Notes: generated by a model not told the origin, from the sequence alone. A stretch of DNA of 25,043 nt from CALEUX01 sp964521525 (GCA_964521525.1 CAZFTD010000032.1:1-25043); one strand, 5' to 3'; positions 15,815-23,366 are shown, numbered from the stretch's first letter. A program made the numbers and translations.

Positions 15815-16450
15815 ATGAAGTTGTTATTTAACGAGTCCATGCGGGCTTCATTCAAATTTATCAGCATCCTGATGTTGATTATTGGAGTTGTTTCATTTTC
15901 GAAAATAACAGCCCAGGAAAGCGCCAACAAAGTTTACCCCAAACAGGCTACTATTGAAGAACAGTTAAACCATGTAATTGATAAATCTTCGAAGTGGGAA
16001 AATTACAAAATGGTAACGGACACCTGGCTTACCTCTCTTCGACGCAACACAATAGATTCTATTAATTTACTCAAAAACACCATTACTGAGAAAAATACTG
16101 TCATTACTCAAAAGGACACAACAATAAAAAAATTAGAAACAAATTTGGAAGCAACCAATCAGTCGCTCTTAAAAGCAACCAAAGAAAGAAATTCGTTTGC
16201 AGTATTTGGAATTATAATCTCTAAATCGTTGTTTCTGACTTTAACGTGGACTATAATAATAGCTTTGTCGGTTATTTCTTTTGTGGCTATAAGTTTTTAT
16301 AAACGAAGCCACCTCATAATAAAAAAGACTAAGGAAGAATATGCAAAAGCACTCCAGGACTTTGATGATTATCGACAGGATTCGAGGAAAAAATACGAAC
16401 AACTTGTTGTGCAGCATCATAAAGAAATGCAAAAATTAAAGGGACACTAG
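15815..16450 (+). CDS. Coiled-coil single-pass membrane protein of unknown function
   Basis: A 211-residue protein. A hydrophobic N-terminal signal (about residues 14-33, ending KITAQES) precedes an extracytoplasmic part with a coiled coil (about 75-128; LLKNTITEKNTVITQKDTTI, repeated Thr/Lys heptads). One membrane helix (about 138-160) and a charged, coiled-coil-prone cytoplasmic tail (165-211) follow. Bacteroidota proteins of this shape are sometimes labelled 'tRNA (guanine-N1)-methyltransferase', but no SPOUT or methyltransferase motif is present, so I do not use that name. The start could also be the ATG at 15839, which gives a tighter signal peptide. The gene is monocistronic and ends before the terminator at 16633. 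Confidence 0.75.
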   Translation: MKLLFNESMRASFKFISILMLIIGVVSFSKITAQESANKVYPKQATIEEQLNHVIDKSSKWENYKMVTDTWLTSLRRNTIDSINLLKNTITEKNTVITQKDTTIKKLETNLEATNQSLLKATKERNSFAVFGIIISKSLFLTLTWTIIIALSVISFVAISFYKRSHLIIKKTKEEYAKALQDFDDYRQDSRKKYEQLVVQHHKEMQKLKGH

Positions 16451-16632
16451 ATACAAGTTAACAGTAAAAAGGCAGAAGTTGTCAGTTCAAAGTTTTTTTT
16501 TAATAGTTCTTAGTTTCTAACAACAAAGAGATAAGACCTAAAACTTAATTTCTTGCGTCCAATATTCATTGACATAACACTAAGAGCAAGTTAAAAGTTA
16601 TAAAGACAGAAGATTTTATTCATAAGTAAAAG

Positions 16633-16670
16633 CAAAAGAGGCCTTAACCAAATGATTAAAGCCTCTTTTG
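16633..16670. terminator. Bidirectional terminator between convergent genes
   Basis: CAAAAGAGGC (16633-16642) pairs perfectly with GCCTCTTTTG (16661-16670); four more pairs (TTAA) extend it after one mismatch. A- and T-tracts at the ends serve the coiled-coil gene (+) and the DUF6249 gene (-). Confidence 0.8.
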
Positions 16671-16695
16671 TTTAATTACAAATACCAATTGCCTT

Positions 16696-17103
16696 TTATC
16701 CCTTCTTATTAATCCTTGTTTCAACAATAAAGGCAATTAACAAACCCAAACCACCAAATAACAAAACAGACGAACCAAAAACAACACTGCCAAGTTCGCG
16801 ATAATTGCCGGTATTAAACATTTCAATAGCTGGTAAGGATGCATTAAGAATAAGAAAACCTACCAGTAATCCCAGCCCAACACCCACCATTAATGCACCG
16901 GCTTTTAGAGCTCCAAAGGAGAATTTTCCAACTATTTGCGATGGCATTGGCAAACTTCCGTTTAAATATGAAGGGTCAAGCTTATCGCCAAGTTTATCAA
17001 TCATTAACAAACGTTCCTTTTTTCTGGCATAGAGTTCGAACAGTTTGTATATTCCAAGGGTAATTATCCCAATCACCAACGGAACAGTAATAAAATCCAT
17101 CAT
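16696..17103 (-). CDS. DUF6249 family membrane protein
   Basis: A 135-residue integral membrane protein of unknown function. Hydrophobic segments lie at about residues 4-24 (ITVPLVIGIITLGIYKLF), 66-88 (LKAGALMVGVGLGLLVGFLIL-type) and 107-127 (VVFGSSVLLFGGLGLLIAFIV), separated by a basic loop (ARKKERLLMIDKLGDKLDP) and ending in a basic tail (ETRINKKG). The pattern, including the KERL-I-KLGDK segment after the first helix, matches DUF6249 proteins of Bacteroidota, which often sit beside ECF sigma genes. Here it is divergent from one, and its upstream region carries the same promoter type as the sigma gene (17146-17174), so it is probably a direct target of that sigma factor. Confidence 0.82.
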   Translation of the reverse strand: MMDFITVPLVIGIITLGIYKLFELYARKKERLLMIDKLGDKLDPSYLNGSLPMPSQIVGKFSFGALKAGALMVGVGLGLLVGFLILNASLPAIEMFNTGNYRELGSVVFGSSVLLFGGLGLLIAFIVETRINKKG

Positions 17104-17145
17104 AATTATTTAATTTAAATGTTTGTAATTACTCTCTTTGCCCCA

Positions 17146-17174
17146 TTTGACGCCACCATTTTTAATCGGTTACA
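17146..17174 (-). promoter_or_regulatory. ECF-type promoter of the DUF6249 gene
   Basis: On the minus strand: TGTAACC (17168-17174), 15 bases, CGTCAAA (17146-17152). The AAC core at -35 and CGTC core at -10 are typical of ECF sigma promoters. It matches the promoter before the sigma gene in both elements and in exact spacing. Predicted leader about 36 bases. Confidence 0.65.
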
Positions 17175-17223
17175 ACTTTTTATTAAAAATGTTTGAGTAA
17201 ATTTTAAAAGTATCAACTTTTTA

Positions 17224-17369
17224 AACCACAAAGTCGCCAAAGGATTACACAATGTATTTCAAAGCAAGCATAGTATTTGATTTTATATTATACTTATTAG
17301 TCAGGAACATCTGCTTTAAAGATGACTTTATATTTATTCACTTTATTTGCCTTTTGCGACTTCGTGGTT
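17224..17369. repeat. Long imperfect inverted repeat
   Basis: Arms of 20 bases at 17224-17243 and 17350-17369 pair at 18 of 20 positions, about 106 bases apart. Shorter internal complementarity (CAAAGCA near 17260 with TGCTTTA near 17312) suggests a folded or MITE-like intergenic element. Confidence 0.55.
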
Positions 17370-17536
17370 ACATTTTTCGACTCTTAATTATAATATGGCT
17401 TATTCATCATCATAAAATTTGAATGTTAAGGTATGACGGAACTCGCAAGTGGGTAATTTTATTCTGTGATTGTGTTTGGCAAAACATGCTCGTTTCAATA
17501 GTAATTGAGAAAAAGACAAAAAATATTTTTTTTGGG

Positions 17537-17565
17537 TGTAACCTCAATATGCTCCGAGCGTCTAA
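17537..17565 (+). promoter_or_regulatory. ECF-type autoregulatory promoter of the sigma gene
   Basis: TGTAACC (17537-17543), 15 bases, CGTCTAA (17559-17565). The -10 element ends 8 bases before the ATG at 17574, so the transcript would have almost no leader. Confidence 0.65.
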
Positions 17566-17573
17566 CAGGTACT

Positions 17574-18119
17574 ATGGAACCAACCAAAGAAAAAGAATAC
17601 ATCAGGCAAATCCTTGACGGGAACACTGCAATGTTTTCTTATTTTCTGAATGGTTATTCCCGGCAAGTTTATGCTCTGATTGTTAAAATAGTGAGAAGTC
17701 CCGAAGATGCTGAAGAGTTAACCCAGGACGTGTTTATGAAAGCTTTTAACAAGCTGTATTCATTCAAAGGCGATTGCAGGTTTTCAACCTGGGTTTATCG
17801 AATAGCTTATAATACAGCTATTTCGGCAATAAGAAAAATGAAAAATGAAATGCCTGCTTTTGATGATTCTGTTTTAAAGAACGTTCCGGATAGCGATGTG
17901 GATGATTTATTGAACAATGTTGATAATGAATCAGTACTGAACAAGCTGGAGCAATCGGTTAATATGTTAACTTCGGAGGAAAAAGCAATTATAACGTTAT
18001 ATTACCAAAAGGAGCTACCTGTTAAAGAGATTGCAGAAATAACCGGTTTAACCGAAGCCAATGTGAAGATTAAACTTCACCGCGTGAGAAAGAAATTGTA
18101 TGTAATGGTAACCAACTAA
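17574..18119 (+). CDS. ECF-type RNA polymerase sigma factor
   Basis: A 181-residue sigma-70 family factor with region 2 (about residues 19-92; DAEELTQDVFMKAFNKL is the core-binding helix, FSTWVYRIAYNTAISAIRK the -10 recognition part) and region 4 (about 128-178; LTSEEKAIITLYYQKELPVKEIAEITGLTEANVKIKLHRVRKKL, a helix-turn-helix for the -35). Regions 1 and 3 are absent, as in ECF factors. I chose the ATG at 17574 because MEPTKEKEYIRQILDG is the usual ECF N-terminus; the frame is open upstream to 17505, but that extension lies over the promoter. The stop is 3 bases before the putative anti-sigma gene. The same promoter type at the divergent DUF6249 gene points to autoregulation and a small local regulon. 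The inducing signal is unknown. Confidence 0.92.
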   Translation: MEPTKEKEYIRQILDGNTAMFSYFLNGYSRQVYALIVKIVRSPEDAEELTQDVFMKAFNKLYSFKGDCRFSTWVYRIAYNTAISAIRKMKNEMPAFDDSVLKNVPDSDVDDLLNNVDNESVLNKLEQSVNMLTSEEKAIITLYYQKELPVKEIAEITGLTEANVKIKLHRVRKKLYVMVTN

Positions 18120-18122
18120 GCT

Positions 18123-18479
18123 ATGCAACCCGATAAAGCACTTAAAAAAGTTTTAATGAGCCAGAGTGAAAGTCTTCCATACAGTTTTGAAAACCGGATG
18201 ATGGCGAAAATCTCACTGGCTGTGGCAAAAAAGAAGCGTCGTAATGCTTTACTTACCTTAAGCCTTTTATCGGCCGTATCGATGCTTTTAGCTGGTGGTG
18301 GGTACTTTTTACTCGATAAGTTCTTTGAGTTCAAGGTAAAATTAAGCTGGCCAACCATCACTGTCAGTCCTGAATCGTCAGGTACGTTGACGTTCTTCCT
18401 TTTTATTGCAGGATTGGTATTGATTTTATTAATGGCTGATTTGTTTCTTCGGAAAATTAAAGAGCAGCAAAATAATTGA
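18123..18479 (+). CDS. Putative two-TM anti-sigma factor
   Basis: A 118-residue protein 3 bases after the sigma gene, so translationally linked. The N-terminal 38 residues are cytoplasm-like and charged (ALKKVLMSQSESLPYSFENRMMAKI), then a basic KKKRR precedes helix 1 (about 41-62). A short periplasmic-side loop with Pro/Ser (FKVKLSWPTITVSPESSG) leads to helix 2 (about 87-109), ending in a basic tail (RKIKEQQNN). Position, size and topology fit an anti-sigma factor that holds the ECF factor at the membrane. It lacks a zinc-binding HxxxCxxC (ZAS) motif, so the sigma-binding region would be of another type. The function is inferred from context only. Confidence 0.7.
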   Translation: MQPDKALKKVLMSQSESLPYSFENRMMAKISLAVAKKKRRNALLTLSLLSAVSMLLAGGGYFLLDKFFEFKVKLSWPTITVSPESSGTLTFFLFIAGLVLILLMADLFLRKIKEQQNN

Positions 18480-18524
18480 GAGTTATAGGGCAGTAAACCA
18501 AAGGTTAAAGTAAAAAGTACTCCA

Positions 18525-18812
18525 ATGATACCCGTTGCAATAAATAATAATTATCCCTTAAATGTTCCATTTATCGAATGTAAGCGAAAAGCTTTATTTG
18601 ACCATTTTATACCGACTGAACCTTGCAAGGGCCCTTCTCATAAACCTTCACTTAGACAAACATCCACAACCTCATCCAACACATTCAGTCAGGCATTTGA
18701 TAGAACCTTTAAAGTAAAAGATAAGTACATTGTAATAGTGTCGGTCTTTTTATACCTGATAGGTTATATTATCGACAATTGGGGAACAATCATTAATGCT
18801 CTGTTTCACTAA
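18525..18812 (+). CDS. Small C-terminally anchored protein of unknown function
   Basis: A 95-residue ORF, 45 bases after the anti-sigma gene on the same strand. Residues 1-70 are polar, with several Pro and Cys (FIECKRKALFDHFIPTEPCKGP) and a Ser/Thr-rich stretch (LRQTSTTSSNTFS). One membrane helix (about 73-92; YIVIVSVFLYLIGYIIDNWG) is close to the C-terminus. I do not recognise a family. Its place in the run makes it a possible fourth member of the sigma-factor locus, but an ORF this long can arise by chance. A weak 7-base hairpin (18808-18814 with 18834-18840) overlaps its stop and the ABC-F stop. Confidence 0.45.
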   Translation: MIPVAINNNYPLNVPFIECKRKALFDHFIPTEPCKGPSHKPSLRQTSTTSSNTFSQAFDRTFKVKDKYIVIVSVFLYLIGYIIDNWGTIINALFH

Positions 18813-18835
18813 GCCAGCCAATTGTAAACACCTGC

Positions 18836-20482
18836 TTAGTTCTTTGATATACTCCTCTCAATTTCTTTCAAATTATCCATTTTTTTAGCGTGTAGAAAGC
18901 TCTGTATATCACCTAAATGCTCTTTAACACGCTTATTTCCAAATTCATAAACTTTTTCGGCCAATCCATCCAGAAAATCGCGGTCGTGCGATACCAAAAT
19001 CAAAGTCCCATCAAAATCTTTCAAGGCACTCTTGAGTATGTCTTTGGTTTTGATATCCAAATGATTGGTTGGCTCATCGAGAATTAACAGGTTTACAGGC
19101 TCCAGCAGCAGTTTAATCATAGCCAGGCGGGTTCGCTCACCTCCCGACAACACCTTAACTTTTTTGGTAATGCTGTCGCCACTGAACATAAAAGCTCCCA
19201 GAATGTCCTTAATTTTTGTGCGGATATCGCCTTTAGCAACATCGTCGATAGTTTGAAAAACGGTTAATTCTTCATCGAGCAGGGATGCCTGGTTTTGAGC
19301 AAAATAGCCAATTTTTACATTGTGCCCCAGGGTTAATGTGCCATCATAAGCAATTTCATTCATAATACATTTTACCAATGTGGATTTTCCCTCGCCATTG
19401 CGGCCAACGAAAGCAATTTTTTCGCCACGTTGTATGGTAAGCCCAACATTGGAAAATACCGTATGGGCATCGTAATTTTTAGTTAAGCCCTCTGCCACTA
19501 CCGGAAAACTGCCCGAGCGTGGCGATGGCGGAAACTTTAGTCGCAAGGCAGAGGTGTCTTCTTCGTCCACTTCAACCAATTCAAGTTTTTCGAGCATGCG
19601 CACACGGCTTTGAACCTGGTTGGTTTTCGAATAAGTTCCCTTAAAACGTTCAATGAATTCCTGATTATCGGCAATCATTTTCTGCTGCTCTTCGTACTGC
19701 TTTTGTTGCTGCTCACGGCGCTCCTTGCGAAGTTCCAGGTATTTGGTGTAATTAACCTTGTAATCGTAAATGCGCCCCATGGTTACTTCAATGGTGCGAT
19801 TGGTTACGTTGTCGATAAAAGCCTTATCGTGCGATATCACCATTACAGCTTTGGCACTGTTAATTAAAAAATCTTCGAGCCATTGCACCGATTCAATATC
19901 GAGATGGTTGGTGGGCTCATCCAACAAAATAAGGTCGGGCTGTTGTAAAAGAATTTTGGCCAGCTCAATGCGCATGCGCCAGCCTCCACTAAAATCGCTT
20001 GTTGGGCGCGAAAAGTCACTACGTTTAAATCCAAGGCCCAACAGAATTTTCTCCACCTCCGCCTCGTAATTGATTTCCTCAATGCCATAAAATTTCTCGC
20101 TCAATGCCGAAACCTGCTCAATGAGTTTATAATACTCATCCGATTCGTAATCGGTTCGGGTACTTAACTGATGATTCAGTTCTTCAATTTGTGCCTGCAT
20201 AGAATGTATATGCGCAAAAGCCTGCGACGTTTCTTCAAAAACCGAGCGGTTATCCTCAGTAAGCAAATGTTGGGGTAAATAGGCAATAATTGTATCCTGA
20301 GGAGCCGAAACCCGCCCCGACGATGGCTCGCGAACACCGGCCAGAATTTTCAGTAATGTTGATTTTCCGGCACCGTTTTTTCCCATCAGGGCAATGCGGT
20401 CCTTATCGTTAATAGCAAATGAAATGTCTTTAAAAAGAGTCGTCCCTCCAAACTCAACAGTCAGTCCGTCAATCGATATCAT
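18836..20482 (-). CDS. ABC-F family ATPase (ribosome-associated type)
   Basis: A 548-residue soluble protein with two ABC domains and no membrane part. Domain 1: Walker A GKNGAGKST (34-42), signature SGGWRMRIELAK (165-176), Walker B LILLDEPTNHLD (184-195). The P-site interdomain linker (about 245-305) is rich in Glu/Gln/Arg with the conserved RFKGTYSKTNQVQSR motif. Domain 2: Walker A GRNGEGKST (360-368), signature LSGGERTRLAM (445-455), Walker B LLILDEPTNHLD (465-476). ABC-F proteins bind the ribosomal E site and regulate translation or rescue stalled or drug-bound ribosomes. The length and the absence of a long C-terminal coiled coil resemble YbiT rather than Uup. No resistance context is present, so a housekeeping role is more likely than drug protection. 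Confidence 0.93.
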   Translation of the reverse strand: MISIDGLTVEFGGTTLFKDISFAINDKDRIALMGKNGAGKSTLLKILAGVREPSSGRVSAPQDTIIAYLPQHLLTEDNRSVFEETSQAFAHIHSMQAQIEELNHQLSTRTDYESDEYYKLIEQVSALSEKFYGIEEINYEAEVEKILLGLGFKRSDFSRPTSDFSGGWRMRIELAKILLQQPDLILLDEPTNHLDIESVQWLEDFLINSAKAVMVISHDKAFIDNVTNRTIEVTMGRIYDYKVNYTKYLELRKERREQQQKQYEEQQKMIADNQEFIERFKGTYSKTNQVQSRVRMLEKLELVEVDEEDTSALRLKFPPSPRSGSFPVVAEGLTKNYDAHTVFSNVGLTIQRGEKIAFVGRNGEGKSTLVKCIMNEIAYDGTLTLGHNVKIGYFAQNQASLLDEELTVFQTIDDVAKGDIRTKIKDILGAFMFSGDSITKKVKVLSGGERTRLAMIKLLLEPVNLLILDEPTNHLDIKTKDILKSALKDFDGTLILVSHDRDFLDGLAEKVYEFGNKRVKEHLGDIQSFLHAKKMDNLKEIERSISKN

Positions 20483-20669
20483 TCAAAAAAGCATTTAAAA
20501 TTTCAGAGCGCAAAGATAATCAGATTAATCAATCTTCGGTTGGCGTAGTTGTAAAAAGGCAGAAGGATGAAGGCAGAAGTTTTTAGTTCCTACTTCTTAG
20601 TTCTTAGCTTCTGGCAGCTAACCCCTAACAGCCATGAGCTAATAACTATCATCATTACAATTACCTATA

Positions 20670-20698
20670 TTGCATCAATCTAAAAATCGTTACCTTCG
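20670..20698 (+). promoter_or_regulatory. Bacteroidota-type promoter for the RluA-type gene
   Basis: TTG (20670-20672), 18 bases, TACCTTCG (20691-20698), a TAnnTTCG variant. Transcription would begin about 8 bases before the ATG at 20713, so the leader would be very short. Confidence 0.4.
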
Positions 20699-20712
20699 CA
20701 CACATCACAACC

Positions 20713-21423
20713 ATGGGTATGCAACAAAAAACACCATCTTCGAGGCAACCTTCGCCAAAACATCAGCCAAAAGGGTTAACCATTTTATTTGAAGACCGCG
20801 ATATTATTGTGGTTAATAAAATAAGTGGCTTACTTACCATGGGCACCGAAACGCAAAAAGAAAATACCGCTTACTTTTTGCTTACCAACTATGTTCGAAA
20901 AGGCAACGAGCAGTCGCGAAACCGTATTTTTATTGTACACCGACTCGATAGGGACACCTCGGGCGTTTTGGTTTTTGCCAAAAACGAAAAGGCCAAACGG
21001 TTCCTTCAGGACAATTGGCAGAAGTTTACCAAAACTTATTATGCCGTGGTGCATGGCTCTTTAATACAAAAAGAAGGCACCATAACATCGTATCTGGCTG
21101 AGAACAAAGCCAACAGAATGTTCTCGGTTAAAGACCCTGCCAAAGGTAAGTTATCGAAAACAGGATATAAGGTAATTAAGGAATCAGATAAGTTCAGTTT
21201 GGTTGAAGTGCAACTGTTTACCGGCACCAAAAACCAGATTCGGGTGCATTTTGCTGAAATGGGACACCCCATTGCCGGAGATAAAGTCTATGGCAAACCC
21301 GATAAAGACATTAAGCGACTGGCACTTCACGCCGCATCCATAACATTTCAACATCCCTATTCAAAAAAGGAAATAAACTTTAGCACTCCCATTCCCGGTT
21401 ATTTTAAGCAACTTGTTCAGTAA
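20713..21423 (+). CDS. RluA-family RNA pseudouridine synthase
   Basis: A 236-residue enzyme that isomerises specific uridines in rRNA or tRNA. The catalytic motif HRLDRDTSG lies at 76-84 with the nucleophile Asp79. Other family blocks are ILFEDRDIIVVNKISGLL (24-41), the YYAVVHG strand and TGTKNQIRVHFAEMGHPIAGDKVYG near residue 180. There is no N-terminal S4 domain; the first 20 residues are Gln/Pro/Lys-rich. The target site (23S rRNA, 16S rRNA or tRNA) cannot be assigned. The next gene starts 42 bases after its stop, so the two may be co-transcribed. Confidence 0.92.
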   Translation: MGMQQKTPSSRQPSPKHQPKGLTILFEDRDIIVVNKISGLLTMGTETQKENTAYFLLTNYVRKGNEQSRNRIFIVHRLDRDTSGVLVFAKNEKAKRFLQDNWQKFTKTYYAVVHGSLIQKEGTITSYLAENKANRMFSVKDPAKGKLSKTGYKVIKESDKFSLVEVQLFTGTKNQIRVHFAEMGHPIAGDKVYGKPDKDIKRLALHAASITFQHPYSKKEINFSTPIPGYFKQLVQ

Positions 21424-21465
21424 AATATAATTTTTCATTATATTGTTGCTCAAATACCTTTCCCT

Positions 21466-23004
21466 ATGTTAGTTAAAACCTTTGGAGCAGCAGTAACAGG
21501 CATTGATGCCATTCCGGTCACCATTGAAGTGGACATTTCTCGTGGCATTCGTTTCTTCCTGGTAGGATTACCCGATAATGCCGTAAAAGAGAGCCAGCAA
21601 CGAATTGAATCAGCTTTCCGTGCTTGCAATTACGAGTGGCCGGGCCAGCGAATTGTTATTAACATGGCGCCTGCCGATACCCGTAAGGAAGGCTCTGCCT
21701 ACGATTTGCCGCTTGCCATTGGTATCTTGGCCGGTTCGGGTCAAATTGAAGCCGACAAAATAAGCGATTATATGATGATGGGAGAGCTCTCGCTTGATGG
21801 CAGTCTGAAGCCCATTAAAGGGGCATTGCCCATAGCTGTGAAGGCCCACAAAGAAAATTTCAAAGGATTGATAGTGCCCAAAGCCAATGCCCGCGAAGCG
21901 GCAGTAGTTGAAGGGCTGGAAGTTTACGGCGCCAACGGTATAGCAGAGGTAATTGATTTTTTGAATGGTAAAGGCGGTCTGAAGCCTACCGTTGTTGATA
22001 CAGAAGCCGAATTCCTTAAAGGCATTGCAACATGCGACATTGATTTCTCGGATGTTAAAGGCCAGGAGAGCGTTAAACGGGCCCTTGAAATTGCCGCAGC
22101 CGGAGGTCATAATTTAATTATGATTGGCCCTCCAGGTTCAGGTAAATCCATGTTGGCCAAGCGCCTGGCATCCATTTTACCGCCACTTGAACTCAACGAA
22201 GCCCTCGAAACAACTAAGATTCATTCTGTGGCCGGAAAAATTCCCGGCGAAACAGCCCTGCTCACACAACGGCCATTCCGAAGCCCGCATCACACCATTT
22301 CTGATGTTGCCTTGGTTGGCGGCGGCACTTTTCCGCAACCGGGCGAAATTTCTCTGGCACATAACGGCGTGTTGTTTCTCGACGAGTTACCCGAATTTAA
22401 ACGCACTGTACTTGAGGTGATGCGACAACCTCTCGAAGACCGTCAGATATCAATTTCACGAGCCCGTTTTGCCATCGACTATCCGGCCAGTTTTATGCTG
22501 GTGGCCAGCATGAATCCATGCCCTTGCGGATATTACAACCACCCCGAAAAGCGATGCGTTTGCAGCCCCGGTGTGGTTCAAAAGTACCTGAGTCGTATTT
22601 CCGGCCCACTACTCGACCGTATAGATATTCATATTGAAGTAGTGCCGGTGCCGTTTAATAAACTGGCCGAAGCTCCCACATCCGAAAAAAGTTCTCATGT
22701 ACGAGAACGGGTTATGAAAGCGCGAAAGCTTCAACAGGTTCGATATCAGAAGCAAACCGGGGTTCATTGCAATGCCCAAATGAACAGCCGCTTGCTACGA
22801 ACCTTTGCAACCCCTGATGCAACAGGACAACAGATTCTGAAAAACGCCATGGAAAAACTCGATTTGTCGGCACGTGCTTACGACCGCATTTTAAAAGTGT
22901 CGCGTACCATAGCCGATTTGGAAGAGAGCGAAACCATTCAGGCACACCATGTGGCCGAAGCTGTTCAATACCGAAGCCTCGACCGCTCGGGGTGGGCAGG
23001 GTAG
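21466..23004 (+). CDS. YifB/ComM family AAA+ Mg-chelatase-like ATPase
   Basis: A 512-residue protein. The N-terminal ChlI domain (about 1-170; FFLVGLPDNAVKESQQRI, INMAPADTRKEGSAYDLPLA) has a Lon-protease-like fold. The AAA+ Mg-chelatase domain follows (about 190-395), with Walker A GPPGSGKS (221-228), Walker B VLFLDE (302-307) and a CPCGYYNHPEKRCVC cysteine cluster (352, 354, 364, 366). A C-terminal Mg_chelatase_C helical domain ends the protein (about 400-508; LDLSARAYDRILKVSRTIADLE). The family includes ComM, a hexameric helicase for branch migration of incoming DNA in natural transformation. It is not a magnesium chelatase in this context. Length and all motifs are intact. Confidence 0.93.
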   Translation: MLVKTFGAAVTGIDAIPVTIEVDISRGIRFFLVGLPDNAVKESQQRIESAFRACNYEWPGQRIVINMAPADTRKEGSAYDLPLAIGILAGSGQIEADKISDYMMMGELSLDGSLKPIKGALPIAVKAHKENFKGLIVPKANAREAAVVEGLEVYGANGIAEVIDFLNGKGGLKPTVVDTEAEFLKGIATCDIDFSDVKGQESVKRALEIAAAGGHNLIMIGPPGSGKSMLAKRLASILPPLELNEALETTKIHSVAGKIPGETALLTQRPFRSPHHTISDVALVGGGTFPQPGEISLAHNGVLFLDELPEFKRTVLEVMRQPLEDRQISISRARFAIDYPASFMLVASMNPCPCGYYNHPEKRCVCSPGVVQKYLSRISGPLLDRIDIHIEVVPVPFNKLAEAPTSEKSSHVRERVMKARKLQQVRYQKQTGVHCNAQMNSRLLRTFATPDATGQQILKNAMEKLDLSARAYDRILKVSRTIADLEESETIQAHHVAEAVQYRSLDRSGWAG

Positions 23005-23366
23005 GAATTTCTTAATTCTAGAAGCACATTTAAAGAGTTATAGAAATTTAGATAATAGACAGATAGACGTGTCCCGGTTCATCGGGATTAGACTAAACAG
23101 AAAAAAGAGACAAACAAGATAGCTGAGTTATCTTGCTTATTATAGGCATTATACGTTTTATGTTTATTGTCTATAAATAATTTTAAACAGTTTCTAAAAC
23201 ATCTATTAAAACTTGTAAATCTTCTCTATCTATCTTACATCTAAAAGTCTTAAAATCTAAATGTCTTTTATCTTAACAAATAACTAATTTATTAACCCCA
23301 GCTTTGATGCCAGCAAAAAAACCTGTTATTTTGCCAAACACCCAATAACTTGGAGAAAATCTGAAT
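23005..23366 (+). other. Intergenic region with degenerate repeats and pyrophosphatase promoter
   Basis: A 362-base AT-rich spacer. It includes two small hairpins (TCCCG 23072-23076 with CGGGA 23083-23087; CAAGATA 23115-23121 with TATCTTG 23129-23135). Purine-rich tracts with GATAGAC words on the left (about 23050-23115) face pyrimidine-rich tracts with GTCTAT/ATCTAT words on the right (about 23165-23275). A promoter lies at 23303-23333. No gene is recognised. Confidence 0.5.
23303..23333 (+). promoter_or_regulatory. Bacteroidota-type promoter for the pyrophosphatase gene
   Basis: TTTG (23303-23306), 20 bases, TATTTTG (23327-23333), a -7 element one T shorter than consensus. Predicted start near 23341, about 26 bases before the ATG. 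Confidence 0.55.

Larger units (their letters stand above)
17104..17573. other. Divergent regulatory region between DUF6249 and sigma genes
   Basis: A 470-base spacer. Each end holds an ECF-type promoter facing outwards (17146-17174 minus, 17537-17565 plus). The middle holds a long imperfect inverted repeat (17224-17243 with 17350-17369). A 64-codon open frame at 17423-17617 overlaps the sigma start in another frame and is not considered a gene. Confidence 0.65.

Noticed and set aside
15815..16450. tRNA (guanine-N1)-methyltransferase name for the coiled-coil protein
   Set aside because: Signal peptide, coiled coil and membrane helix are visible, and no methyltransferase motif; the label is a known type of propagated misannotation.
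17423..17617. 64-codon ORF across the sigma start
   Set aside because: It overlaps the ECF promoter and the sigma gene in another frame and has no recognisable features.
18808..18840. Strong terminator between the 95-aa gene and the ABC-F gene
   Set aside because: Only a 7-base stem with a 19-base loop and no real T-run; too weak to list as a feature.
21610..22110. 166-codon minus-strand ORF inside yifB
   Set aside because: Antisense to conserved ChlI/AAA+ codons; composition reflects the sense gene.
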